The notes beneath the pieces are model-generated. The model did no database searches, had not been told where the DNA came from, and saw nothing but the letters and a program-made list of their open reading frames with translations. From the NCBI RefSeq assembly GCF_010672085.1, contig NZ_JAAHHT010000016.1:66693-130692 (forward strand): 64,000 bases of DNA, given 5' to 3'. Source of the DNA: Okeania sp. SIO3I5 (GTDB lineage Bacteria > Cyanobacteriota > Cyanobacteriia > Cyanobacteriales > Microcoleaceae). Made by a program: the position numbers and the translations under genes. This document shows positions 12,201 to 19,826 of this stretch, in pieces. Within the stretch, counting starts at the first letter, position 1. Each line of letters opens with the position of its first letter.

Positions 12201-15200
12201 CAGCACTCGGGTATGGTTGGATGGATGCATTGCACCCAGATGATCGTGAACAATTCGTCGCTAATTGGTCGAAAGTATATTCTTTAGAAGGTCTCCCCGA
12301 TCAATTTTTTATGCACGGATCAGAGGGGCGATATCTCCGCCTAGACGGTAGTGTAAATTGGTTCTATTCTCGATTAGCGCGGGAGTTCGATGATGATGGC
12401 AATGTTGTTGGCTATATCGGCACCCTAACTGATATTACTGAACGCAAAAAGGCAGAACTGGCTCTGCAAGATGCTCAAGCGCGATTTCGCCGGATGACAG
12501 AAAATGTGCCGGGAATGATTTTTCGCTACATTCGCTATGCCGATGGCCATGATGAGCTGACCTATGTGAGTTCTCAGGTACGGGAGCTTTTTGAAGTAGA
12601 ACCTGAAATCGCTCTGCAAAATACTCTATGGAATAGAATTCATCCTGATGATGTGCCTATAATGAGTCAGGAAACTCAGGTTGCAGCAGAAACCCTGGAA
12701 GCGTCTACAATTCCCTATCGCCTGATTTTGCCTAAAAAAGGAATCCGCTGGGTACAAAATATGAGCAGTGTAGAGCGCCTAGACAACGGGGATGTAGTTT
12801 GGGATGGCATTGTTGTTGATATTACCGATCGCAAACAAGCCGAAGAGCAATTAAAAGCTTTATCAACACGCCTCGAACTGGCTTTGAAAAGTGCGGAAAT
12901 TGGCATCTGGGAATGGAATTTCCAAGACAGTCGTTTGTCCTGGGATGACCGGATGTTTGAAATATATGGCATATCACCCGATATGTTTGAGGGAACTTAC
13001 CAGGACTGGGAAAAGTATGTTCATCCGGATGACTTAGAACAGGCTAAAATGTGGAAAGAGGATGAAAATCCTGTTTTCAGAGAGTTTAGAGTTATCCGAG
13101 CGGATGGCTTGATTCGGTATGTTGCCTCCACAGTCTTAAGGCAATATGACGATCGGGGGCAACCAATACGGGCAGTGGGAACTAATATTGATATCACCCC
13201 TCACAAAGCTACAGAACTGGCTTTTGCAGAAAGCGAAAGACGCTATGCTAGTTTAGCTGCTGCTGCTCCAGTTGCCATCTTCCGCATGGATCAACCAATG
13301 AACTGCACTTATGTGAACGATCGCTGGGGGGAGATGACAGGGCGACCCCTGGAAGCAGCTATGGGGAGAGGATGGATGGATACGTTACATCCCGACGATC
13401 TGGAAAATAGGATTGCCGCATGGACTGAAATCTATCCCAATTTGCCTCCCGGTTCGCCAGTTTTGCCGGGGGCAGAAGGGAGATGTCTCCGTCCCGATGG
13501 CACAATCCGCTGGTATTACGTTCAGATCGCCCAGGAGTGGGATTATAATGGCAATGTTGTGGGCTATGTCGGCACCTTGACTGATATTACGGAACGCAAA
13601 AAGGCTGAACTTGCCCTACAAGATGCCCAAGCACGATTCCGTCGCATGACGGAAAATGTGCCAGGAATGATTTTTCGCTATGTTATTCATCCTAATGGCA
13701 GCGACAAACTGACCTATGTGAGTTCCCAGGTGCGAGATATTTTTGAACTTGAGCCAGAAACTCTTCTTAAAGATACCACTCAATTGTGGGCAAGAATTCA
13801 TCCGGACGATATTCCCTGGTTACAAGATTCAATCCAGAGTTCGGCAGAGACGCTGCAACCTTTTCAGGTCGAGAATCGCTTGATTTTGCCGGAAAAGGGA
13901 CTCCGATGGGTGCAAATTATATCTCGCCCAGAACGCCTGGAGAATGGTGACACGCTGTGGGACGGTGTTGTGATTGATATTAGCGATCGCAAAACTGCTG
14001 AAAAGTCTTTAAAACTAACCCAGTTTGCAGTAGACAAAACTGGGCTAGGTATTTTTTGGATTCGGGAGGATGGTCTGATTTTGGAAGTCAATGAAGCAGC
14101 TTGTTCCGATCTTGGCTACAGCTATGAGGAGTTGAAAGGAAGTCATGTTTGGGATTTTAATCCTGAGTTCACCCCCCAGGAATGGATCATTCATTGGGAA
14201 AAAATCCGTCAGAGTTCATTTCTCAGATTTGAAGTGAAACATCAACACAAAGATGGTCATATCTTCCCCGTTGAAATTGTGAGTAATTATATCGAATATG
14301 ACGGCCAGGGTTTTCTATATGCTCAGGTGCAAGATATTAGCGATCGTAAACAAGCCGAACTTGCTCTAGAACAAGAGGTGCTTCGGCGTAACACGATTTT
14401 CAATACCTCATCAGATGGCATCCATATCTTAGACATTGAAGGAAATCTCATTGAAGGCAATGCTAGCTTTTACCGGATGTTAGGTTATACCCAAGAAGAA
14501 GCTAGACATCTAAACGTTGGCGACTGGGATGCTAAGTTCCCGCTCAAACAAATCCAAGCGGACTTTAAGAGGCATTTCTTGAATAATACTCAAGTCAGGA
14601 CGGTAGAAACTCTGCATCGGCGCAAAGATGGATCGGTTTTTCCAGTGCAGATTACTATATGTTCGATGACATGGGATGGGAAAGTTTCCTTCGTCTGCAT
14701 TGCCCGCGATATTTCGGAATGGAAACAAGCTGAAGCCCAACTCCAACGCACCAATGAAGAACTGGTCCGCGCCACTCGTTTGAAAGATGAGTTTCTGGCT
14801 AACATGAGCCACGAACTTCGTACCCCTCTCAATACAATTTTGGGATTATCTGAAGCCTTGCAAGACACAGTTTTTGGTCCATTGACTGAAAAGCAAATCA
14901 AATATCTGAAAACAATTCAAAAAAGCGGTACCCATTTGCTAGAACTTATTAATGATATTTTGGATGTCTCCAAAATTGAGTCGGGACAACTAGAGCTAGA
15001 TTTAAAGGCTACCAATATTAGGAGTTTGTGTGAATCTAGCATGACATTCGTGAAACAACAAGCGCTCAAAAAACAGATTTCCCTCAAGACGAATCTGCCT
15101 CCCGATTCACTATCCCTGGTTATTGATGAGCGTCGCATACTTCAGAGCTTGGTGAACTTACTCAATAACGCGGTCAAATTCACCCCAGAAGGTGGATATG

Positions 15201-16006
15201 TTGCTCTGGAAGTTAGTTGTGATCACCAGGACGAAAATTGGAAAACATTAGACTCCCAAGAGCAATCTGAGGAAGTCGAGAATCCAAATAAATTGGTGTG
15301 GCAATCTGGTGCATTAATGGCGAGAAACTACATCAAAATCAGTGTGAGTGATACTGGAATTGGCATTTCTCCAGAACACATCACTAAATTGTTTAAACCC
15401 TTTTCCCAAATAGATACTGCTCTTAATCGAAAATATAACGGAACGGGTTTAGGGTTAGTTCTTGTTAAACAAATGACTGAGCTTCATGGGGGAACGGTTA
15501 GTTTAACGAGCGAAGTCGGTGTGGGTAGTTGTTTTAGTATCAATATCCCCTATGATTCTGTTTCGCCCCTGGTTGAAGCTGATTCATCATCTGATGATAT
15601 AAACCAGCCAAGTCTGCCGATCTCTGTTCAAGGAGAAGATTCACGTCTCATCTTGTTAGCGGAAGACAACGAAGATACTGTTAGTGTGATAGTGCCCTAC
15701 TTAGAGAATTCTGGCTATCGCCTGATTTTGGCTAAAAATGGTCTTGAAGCAATTGCATTAGCACAAACTCACCGTCCAGATTTAATTTTAATGGATATTC
15801 AAATGCCGGAGTTAGATGGTCTCGAATCGATGCAGCGGATTCGTCAAGATTCACATCTCAAACACATTCCCATTGTTGTGCTAACAGCCCTTGCTATGTC
15901 TGGCGATCGAGAACGTTGTCTAGGCGCTGGTGCTAACCTATATTTCAGCAAACCAGTCAACCTCAGACAGTTAGTCTTGTCTCTCCAAACGTTGTTAGCT
16001 CAATGA
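6239..16006 (+). CDS. giant hybrid sensor kinase: Ser/Thr kinase-ATPase-GAF-PAS array-HisKA-HATPase-REC
   Basis: 3,255 residues. A Ser/Thr kinase domain (about 7-275) has Lys41, HKDIKPTN (Asp134) and DFS in place of DFG (Asp153), then GTLAYIAPEQTGR. An AAA_16-type ATPase (about 310-790) has GFSGVGKT (Lys369) and Walker B FLDD (Asp493-Asp494). A helical, TPR-like stretch (about 790-1370), a GAF domain (about 1375-1540) and about ten PAS/PAC units (about 1550-2830) follow. The end holds HisKA (MSHELRTPL, His2858), HATPase (GTGLGLVLVKQM) and a receiver (Asp3186). The PAS array contains an A-B-C block duplicated in tandem, with the A unit starting near nt 11321, 12494 and 13646. The architecture is known in cyanobacteria. 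A proline-rich linker at residues 333-355 is repeat-derived. The signal sensed is unknown. Confidence 0.92.
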   Translation: MSDYLLPSIPGYTLTAQLYAGSSSAVYRAISDRHGESVVIKILISPYPNFTKLVRFRNQYIIAKNLDIPSLVKPLAFLAWDCHYALVMEDVEAIDLQHYVEAHDRLTVEKVLAIALQLADSLHHLGQHRVLHKDIKPTNILIHPNTHQIWLIDFSLASLLPKESLKLQSPSALEGTLAYIAPEQTGRMNRGIDYRADFYSLGVTLYELLTGERPFQSDDPMELIHSHIAKMPVPPWEFSIYSSTSTLTYPIPKSLSDIVLKLMAKNAEDRYQSALGLKHDLQRCLELWTERGTVVEFELGQEDRCDRFLIPDKLYGRETEVQTLLDAFERVASPPTPNPPPSSIPPNPPLKGGGRAELILVAGFSGVGKTAVVNEVHKPITRQKGYFIKGKFDQFNRNIPFSAFVQALRSLIRQLLSESDVALANWKVKILAAVAGQGQVLIEVIPELALIIGSQPAVSELSGIAAQNRFNLLFGKFIQIFTTQDHPLAIFLDDLQWADSASLNLLKLLISGAETGHLLVLGAYRDNEVSPIHPLILTLDELRQHLTKFDTLTLASLKQNDIHQLVADSLHCSVEIATPLAELVYQKTQGNPFFATQFLHSLQADGWITFNADVGYWQCDFSQIRLLALTDDVVEFMVRRLQQWPETTQNALAIAACLGNEFKLDTLGVVCEQSSEELASELWPALQAGLIVPENENYKFFQGIDDLPTTTQLTTLHDVTVTYRFLHDRVQQAAYTFIPEQQRQQTHYQIGRFLLDQIPQEKQEEHIFDIVNQLNIGRDIISSAAEQHQLRVLNWRAGIKAKSATAYAAALKYFDIAIETLSEAGWQQYYPLALNIHENAAEAAYLAGNSIRMEAIVQTVTTQAQTCLDTVKTLQVKMQFCLGQNQPLASIEIARNLLKELGVVLPESPSMEDVKQELETFKQFSARFSFDEIVALPVLTDPEKLAIVSTLILVVTPIMIVDPNLFFLVVLITTRFSLEYGNPPSAPYGYALYAILIKNLEQNIDTAYEWGSLAIRLLQTANPKILENRAYHAISAFITHEKSHIEETLNVFQQAYNNGLENGDFEFASYSIYIRCYSLYFLGWELSAVKQAIVKTTEALSSIGQNLPISWSECLYQTVIELLGTEDDSHQVAGNAFDVDTYVQSKQEQGDIFGLCYFYLNQATLLYVLGDYPQALDASESAEQYLAGPAGMLVEVVFYFYDSLIRLACAHGLDNANWLAKVSKNQEKMKRWADNAPMNFQHKYDLVCAEEQRLLGDRLAAMDYYDLAIAGAKENKYLQEEALANELAARFYLDWGKEKIAAVYLQEAYLCYNRWGAKAKTDNMEACYSDLLQPILQQTNAIDPVATLHSIAPLHLSIHSSGSSAQTSTGSINTAFDLTTIFKSAQALSESIDLSELLEKLTPMMLQTSGAERLVLLLPDADNTWQVRVTATAETTELISVPLKENIHLPIQLIQYVQRTEEILAIDGLDQSLPIVDPYLQQNPHRSVLCLPLVHQTKLIGLLYLEHHSVAGVFSHDRITILNFLCNQAAISLENALLNQALGQKLEIQTAKRQESEAHFRNMVNNVPGVVYQGRFNADGTFSFLYVSPDCYDLYEISAEAIISGQYSFRDFEHSEDRPLIDQMLAEISQTLQPFNYEFRIFTASGKLKWVHAISHCRNPMSDGSILWDGIVMDVSERKEAEIALQEAQARFCRMTENVPGMIYRYILHGDGSDELTYVSSQVQDIFELEPEIALQDMAQVWARLHPDDIPRLGEAIQESAQTLQSFTSNYRLILPNKGIRWVQNMTSVDRMDNGDVVWNGIVVDISERKQAEDQLKVLSQRLELVLESAEIGIWEWNKTDNHLIWDKRMFCLYGVAPEDFSGRYEDWVQRLHPDDLERMLQQEAQMLHEQVSLTTEFKIIRPDNQVRHIYSNVISQRNQQGDLVKMIGLNIDLTDRKTAELALEGSKRRYASLAAAAPVVIYRLDKPLHISYINERWSEMTGRQPEAALGYGWMDALHPDDREQFVANWSKVYSLEGLPDQFFMHGSEGRYLRLDGSVNWFYSRLAREFDDDGNVVGYIGTLTDITERKKAELALQDAQARFRRMTENVPGMIFRYIRYADGHDELTYVSSQVRELFEVEPEIALQNTLWNRIHPDDVPIMSQETQVAAETLEASTIPYRLILPKKGIRWVQNMSSVERLDNGDVVWDGIVVDITDRKQAEEQLKALSTRLELALKSAEIGIWEWNFQDSRLSWDDRMFEIYGISPDMFEGTYQDWEKYVHPDDLEQAKMWKEDENPVFREFRVIRADGLIRYVASTVLRQYDDRGQPIRAVGTNIDITPHKATELAFAESERRYASLAAAAPVAIFRMDQPMNCTYVNDRWGEMTGRPLEAAMGRGWMDTLHPDDLENRIAAWTEIYPNLPPGSPVLPGAEGRCLRPDGTIRWYYVQIAQEWDYNGNVVGYVGTLTDITERKKAELALQDAQARFRRMTENVPGMIFRYVIHPNGSDKLTYVSSQVRDIFELEPETLLKDTTQLWARIHPDDIPWLQDSIQSSAETLQPFQVENRLILPEKGLRWVQIISRPERLENGDTLWDGVVIDISDRKTAEKSLKLTQFAVDKTGLGIFWIREDGLILEVNEAACSDLGYSYEELKGSHVWDFNPEFTPQEWIIHWEKIRQSSFLRFEVKHQHKDGHIFPVEIVSNYIEYDGQGFLYAQVQDISDRKQAELALEQEVLRRNTIFNTSSDGIHILDIEGNLIEGNASFYRMLGYTQEEARHLNVGDWDAKFPLKQIQADFKRHFLNNTQVRTVETLHRRKDGSVFPVQITICSMTWDGKVSFVCIARDISEWKQAEAQLQRTNEELVRATRLKDEFLANMSHELRTPLNTILGLSEALQDTVFGPLTEKQIKYLKTIQKSGTHLLELINDILDVSKIESGQLELDLKATNIRSLCESSMTFVKQQALKKQISLKTNLPPDSLSLVIDERRILQSLVNLLNNAVKFTPEGGYVALEVSCDHQDENWKTLDSQEQSEEVENPNKLVWQSGALMARNYIKISVSDTGIGISPEHITKLFKPFSQIDTALNRKYNGTGLGLVLVKQMTELHGGTVSLTSEVGVGSCFSINIPYDSVSPLVEADSSSDDINQPSLPISVQGEDSRLILLAEDNEDTVSVIVPYLENSGYRLILAKNGLEAIALAQTHRPDLILMDIQMPELDGLESMQRIRQDSHLKHIPIVVLTALAMSGDRERCLGAGANLYFSKPVNLRQLVLSLQTLLAQ
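7235..7302. repeat. in-frame C-rich palindromic repeat inside the giant kinase gene
   Basis: A C-run-rich stretch followed by CCCCCCTTTGAAAGGGGGG adds about 22 Pro/Gly-rich residues between the kinase and ATPase domains. Similar C/G-run palindromes occur between genes at 31817-31890, 32490-32600 and 45895-45960, so the linker looks like a captured intergenic repeat. It keeps the frame. Confidence 0.7.
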
Positions 16007-16017
16007 GGCAGTCATTT

Positions 16018-16095
16018 CAGTTATCAGTTATCAGTTATCAGTTATCAGTACCTCTATGGAATAGGGAAGCTTGAAATTCAGTTATCAGTTATCAG
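16018..16095. repeat. heptanucleotide repeat (AGTTATC), two runs
   Basis: CAGTTATCAGTTATCAG runs with 7-bp period occur at 16018-16050 and again at 16078-16096. The same heptamer recurs near 31390, 37310, 43585 and 47405, always outside genes. Confidence 0.75.
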
Positions 16096-16150
16096 TACCT
16101 CTAATGCTATACTTCAGCCACACTTCAACAATCAAATATTTACCAAGATT

Positions 16151-16256
16151 TACAGCAGTTTTTATTCCGGTAGACCACAGTAGGGACGTTCCATGGAACG
16201 TCCCTACGGGGTTTTGGTTGTGACGATGTGGTTCATCAAGAAAGAAAAGCGCTGTA
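16151..16256. repeat. 105-bp palindromic MITE (TACAGC...GCTGTA), copy 1
   Basis: Bounded by TACAGCAGTTTTTATTCCGG and the inverted relative of TACAGCGCTTTTC. The centre carries a near-perfect palindrome, GTAGGGACGTTC then ATGG then AACGTCCCTAC. Copies are at 17111, 18570, 26456 (decayed) and 45726. Confidence 0.75.
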
Positions 16257-16347
16257 AAGTCTGGGGCATGACAATTCAAGGTATGTTATATCATATCTAA
16301 AAACTTGACATTTTTGACAAAAGAATGTAATATTAACTTTTTTACTT

Positions 16348-16384
16348 ACAGCCCTATTTGTTTGCGATTTAGGGCTGTTTTTTA
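16348..16384 (+). terminator. intrinsic terminator
   Basis: ACAGCCCTA pairs with TAGGGCTGT around a loop of about 15 bases, followed by T6. It lies 340 bases after the giant kinase gene, displaced by a MITE, and is the best terminator candidate for that gene. Confidence 0.7.
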
Positions 16385-16550
16385 TTGCTTTATACTATAG
16401 CAACAGTCAGGGCGATTAGGACATAAACTGATGATGAATCAAAGAACAAGGAAACACTTTTCCAACTGTTCCCTGTTCCCTGTTCCCTGTTCCCTGTTCC
16501 CTGCGATAAAATTAAAAGCTTCTGAAACTCAATTATACTCAATTCTATTT

Positions 16551-17081
16551 ATGCAACCAAGATATCATCAATCAAGTAAATGGTTTACGATTGGCATGGC
16601 TAGCATATTTCTATTTTCAGCCATCCTCAGATTTTGGCAATTAGGCCGTTTTAATACTCTCGTTTTTGACGAGGTTTATTATGCGAAATTTGCCAATAAT
16701 TATCTCACTCAAACTGAATTTTTTAATGCCCATCCTCCCCTGAGTCAATATATCATTGCCATTGGTATTTGGATAAGTTCTCATTTACCTTTTTGGCAAG
16801 AAATAGTTAATAATGAAACGGGTTCTACTTTAGCACCTTGGAGTTATCGGTGGATCAATGCTTTAACAGGTTCATTTATTCCTCTGGTAGTCGGAGCGAT
16901 CGCTTATCAATTAACACAGCGCTGGAGTTATGGTTTTATTGCTGCTTTATTCATAGCTTTAGATGGATTATTTCTGGTTGAGTCTCGCTATGCCCTGAAT
17001 AATATTTATCTAGTAATTTTTGGATTATTAGCTCACTTGTGTTTAATTTTATCTCTACAAAATCGAAATTGTTATCCATAA
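16551..17081 (+). pseudogene. truncated dolichyl-phosphate-mannose-protein mannosyltransferase (PMT family)
   Basis: A 176-residue N-terminal fragment of a PMT/GT39-type membrane glycosyltransferase. It has the first transmembrane helix (IFLFSAILRFWQL), the conserved acidic loop FDEVYYAKFANNYL, AHPPLSQYIIAIGIW, and two further hydrophobic segments. Full-length cyanobacterial members run to several hundred residues with many helices, so most of the protein is missing. The frame could be opened upstream to 16431, but that part is made of TTCCCTG heptamers, so ATG 16551 is preferred. The break lies 30 bases before a palindromic MITE at 17111. Confidence 0.65.
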
Positions 17082-17110
17082 ATTATCAATTGCTTCTCTG
17101 TGCTCCCACT

Positions 17111-17217
17111 TACAGCGCTTTTCAGATTGATGAACCACACCGGCACAAGCAAAACCTTGTAGGGACGTTCCATGGAACGTCCCTACTGTGGTCTACCGTG
17201 CAGGAAAACTGCTCTAA
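17111..17217. repeat. 105-bp palindromic MITE, copy 2
   Basis: Inverted orientation to copy 1: TACAGCGCTTTTCAGATTG on the left, the GGGACGTTCCATGG-centred palindrome in the middle, and CTGTGGTCTACC towards a worn right end. It lies between the truncated mannosyltransferase and truB. Confidence 0.7.
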
Positions 17218-17282
17218 GTGTTCCTTGTTCCCTCTTTTCTGGAAAGGTCTATTAATAAAAATGGTATACAATAAACAAAACA

Positions 17283-18197
17283 ATGGAAGGATTTCTCAAT
17301 CTTAACAAACCATCTGGTATAACTTCCCATGACTGCGTAGCAAAGGTACGAAAGTTGCTACGTCTCAAGCGTGTCGGACATGGAGGAACTCTCGATCCTG
17401 CTGCTACTGGAGTTTTACCTATTGCAGTAGGAAAGGCAACTAGGTTATTACAATTTCTTCCCTCAGAAAAAGCTTATCGTGGTACAGTCAGATTTGGTGT
17501 GATTACTACTACTGATGACTTAGAGGGAGAAATTGTTCAATCTGCACCAGCACCAGAATTAATGTTGTCGGATATTGAAGCAGTGCTGCCAAATTTTTTA
17601 GGTAAAATTGAGCAAGTACCACCTAGTTATAGTGCAATACAAGTACAAGGAAAGCGACTTTATGATTTAGCGCGTCAAGGAAAAACTGTTGAAGTACCTA
17701 CTCGGATTGTAGAAGTATTTAATATAGAAATTATTGAGTGGCGACATGGAAATTTTCCAGAAGTAGATTTAGCGATCGCTTGTGGTGCTGGTACTTATAT
17801 TCGAGCGATCGCCCGCGATCTAGGTGCAATTTTAAATACTGGTGGAACTTTAGCTGCTTTAACTAGAACAGAAAGTAGTGGTTTTTCTTATAAAAATAGT
17901 CTGACTTTTGCAGAAGTGGAAAATCAGTTACAGGAAAATAAATTTAGTCTTTTATCTATGGACGTAGCATTGGCACATTTACCAGGGATATTTTTGGTTG
18001 CTGAAGATGCAAAAAGATGGTGTCAAGGTCAACGTTTACTCTATGAAAAAAGATGGGAAATAGAAACTGAAAAAACTGAGCATCATTTCCGAGTATCCAA
18101 TATAGAAGGTGAATTTTTAGGTATTGGGCAGTTAATTAAGTCTGAGCAAAATTTATTATTAGCGCCTCAAGTTGTAATATCATGTCCGGTTGAATAG
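17283..18197 (+). CDS. truB: tRNA pseudouridine(55) synthase TruB
   Basis: 304 residues. TruB isomerises U55 of tRNA to pseudouridine in the T-loop. The N-terminus [17 protein letters not shown] and the catalytic motif [17 protein letters not shown] with Asp38 are diagnostic, and the RLYDLARQG and [15 protein letters not shown] motifs follow. Start is ATG 17283. The last six residues, ISCPVE, and the TAG stop are read entirely from the left end of a MITE beginning at 18177, so the native C-terminus has been replaced. The catalytic core is complete, and the protein is probably functional. Confidence 0.96.
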   Translation: MEGFLNLNKPSGITSHDCVAKVRKLLRLKRVGHGGTLDPAATGVLPIAVGKATRLLQFLPSEKAYRGTVRFGVITTTDDLEGEIVQSAPAPELMLSDIEAVLPNFLGKIEQVPPSYSAIQVQGKRLYDLARQGKTVEVPTRIVEVFNIEIIEWRHGNFPEVDLAIACGAGTYIRAIARDLGAILNTGGTLAALTRTESSGFSYKNSLTFAEVENQLQENKFSLLSMDVALAHLPGIFLVAEDAKRWCQGQRLLYEKRWEIETEKTEHHFRVSNIEGEFLGIGQLIKSEQNLLLAPQVVISCPVE

Positions 18198-18333
18198 TTA
18201 TAAATAAAAATGCAGGAGTCAGGAGTCAGGAGGGAAGAGAAGAGAAGAGAGTTTGAATTTATAAGAAGGAGAAAGTTGTTTGGTCCCGTAAGCGGAAGGT
18301 CGTTCTATCACGCTATTATCCAGACTTGATATA
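18177..18333. repeat. ATATCATGTCCGG-family MITE, copy 2 (supplies truB stop)
   Basis: Bounded by ATATCATGTCCGGTTGAATA and a worn ATTATCCAGACTTGATAT. It contains GGAGTCA heptamers. The boundary coincides with a codon boundary of truB. Confidence 0.65.
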
Positions 18334-18569
18334 ATTAGTTAACCTCTCTATAAAAGAGGGAATAGGGAATAGGGAATAGGGAGAAAAAATGGATTAAGAT
18401 GTTTTCTAAACCTTCTACACTTTAGTCATCTGTTTATTGAGACATGGAATAATATTCAACAATTACCCTAATGCTACCTTTTTTGAGATTAAACTCAGGA
18501 ATATATTTAGTTAATTAGACTTGAAAAAATAGAGGAAAAGTCATTTCATTTCAGTTATCAACTATCAAT
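18334..18569. other. intergenic stretch, short repeats only
   Basis: Contains AGGGAAT heptamers near 18360-18380 and no recognisable gene or structure. Confidence 0.4.
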
Positions 18570-18666
18570 TACAGCGGTTTTCATTTCAGTAAACCACAGT
18601 AGGGACGTTCCATGGAACTAGGTTTGAAATGTGAATATGTGGTTCATCAATCTGAAAAGCGCTGTA
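18570..18666. repeat. palindromic MITE, copy 3 (central palindrome half lost)
   Basis: TACAGCGGTTTTCATTTCAG to CTGAAAAGCGCTGTA. The left half of the central palindrome is intact (GTAGGGACGTTCCATGG), but the right half is replaced by unrelated sequence. Confidence 0.65.
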
Positions 18667-18682
18667 TAAGTTATACCGAATT

Positions 18683-19045
18683 ATGAGACAAATTACTTTA
18701 ACCCCCGAACAAGAAAAGTTGTTAGAAAGATTATTGAATACTGGCAAATATAATACAGCTTAAGAGGCGATCGCTAGAGCATTTCAGTTATTGGAAAAAG
18801 AGGATAATGATATTAAATTACCTTCTTATGTCAAAGGGACTGAATCTGCGAAAAAGTTATTAAAGGAAAAGATTAAAAAGTATAGAGAGGAAGGAGAAAA
18901 AAATCAGAATAAACCTATCGATCCTGAAAGAGCAAAGTTAAGTAAAGAATTGCAAGAATTATTTGATAAAACTCAAGCAATTCCAGGAATTCAAGAGATT
19001 ACTGAGGAGGAAATCGCTGCCAAAATTGAAGCTTACCGGATTTGA
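18683..19045 (+). pseudogene. RHH/ParD-like antitoxin with one nonsense codon
   Basis: Homologue of the intact antitoxin at 40162-40530, starting MRQITLTPEQEKLLERLL. The single lesion is codon 27, where the intact copy has CAA (Gln) and this one has TAA at 18761-18763. The rest of the frame stays open to 19045 (121 codons including stop). Restart at TTG 18791 would give only the C-terminal 84 residues without the DNA-binding part. There is no PIN toxin next to it. It is an orphan relic of a VapBC-type module. Confidence 0.75.
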
Positions 19046-19285
19046 ATTCAAAATTCAAAATTCAAAGTTCAAAAATTTCGATTCTAAGTGAATTTCAATA
19101 ATAGACGTCTCCGAAAATTAAAAATAGAATCAATTCTTATCCAGAAATTATCAATTACTTCTTCCTGTTCCCTGTTCCCTGTTCCCTCTTTTCCAGAGAG
19201 GTCTAATAGAAAGTCTCTAAGTTGAAAAATCATATAATCATTGAGCAATGCCGAAATTTATGGCAGAAATAAAGTATAGAAACTC

Positions 19286-19375
19286 TAAATAAGTTGTAAC
19301 ATTTTATCGTAGGGGTTTGGTCTCCAAACCCAAGCCAAAAGTGGGATAAAAAGACCAAACCCGTACAGTTTTTTT
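19286..19375. repeat. GTAGGGGTTTGGTCTCC element, diverged copy
   Basis: An inverted-repeat element with GTAGGGGTTTGGTCTCCAAA on the left and AGACCAAACCCGTACAG on the right. It is the same family as the five tandem copies upstream of fumC (34505-35311) and the copy at 28904-29030. Confidence 0.6.
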
Positions 19376-19430
19376 TCACAAATCGTTGAGGATTAGTATA
19401 GGTTTTAAACAATTAGGATAAAATTGATTT

Positions 19431-19780
19431 ATGAGACAAATTACTTTAACTGCCGAACAAGAAAAGTTGTTAGAAAAATTACTAAAGATTGGCAAATATA
19501 ACATAGCTCAACAGGCGATCGCTAGAGAATTTTAGCTATAATAAAAGAGGATAATGATATTAAATTATCCTCTTATGTGACTTATGTGAAAGAAAATGAA
19601 TCTGAAAAAAAAGTGGCGTTGCTGATTTTGGGTATGATTTGTATTTTTTGGTAGTTGCTAAACTATTGAATCACAAATATTTGAGATTGTTCAATTTTTA
19701 TTTTCATACCTTGATTCAGCAACGCCAAAAAGTTATTAAAGGAAAAGATTAAAAAGTTATTCAGTTCGTTTTAATTGCTT
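19431..19780 (+). pseudogene. second RHH antitoxin relic, split by a MITE
   Basis: Starts MRQITLTAEQEKLLEKLL. The frame is lost near AIARE, where TAG follows a short deletion. Recognisable antitoxin sequence continues (DNDIKL, then ESEKK), is interrupted by a 112-bp element at 19615-19726, and resumes with KKLLKEKIKK. It is multiply damaged and non-functional. Confidence 0.7.
19615..19726. mobile_element. GGCGTTGCTGA MITE inside antitoxin relic
   Basis: 112 bp with about 23-bp imperfect terminal inverted repeats, GGCGTTGCTGATTTTGGG left and TTGATTCAGCAACGCC right. The flanks repeat AAAAAGT on both sides, consistent with a target-site duplication. It interrupts a known coding sequence, so the boundaries are well defined. 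It has no coding capacity. Confidence 0.8.
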
Positions 19781-19826
19781 AACGATCGAACTTTCACTGC
19801 AGATTTGCAGATTTGCTGTGCAACTT

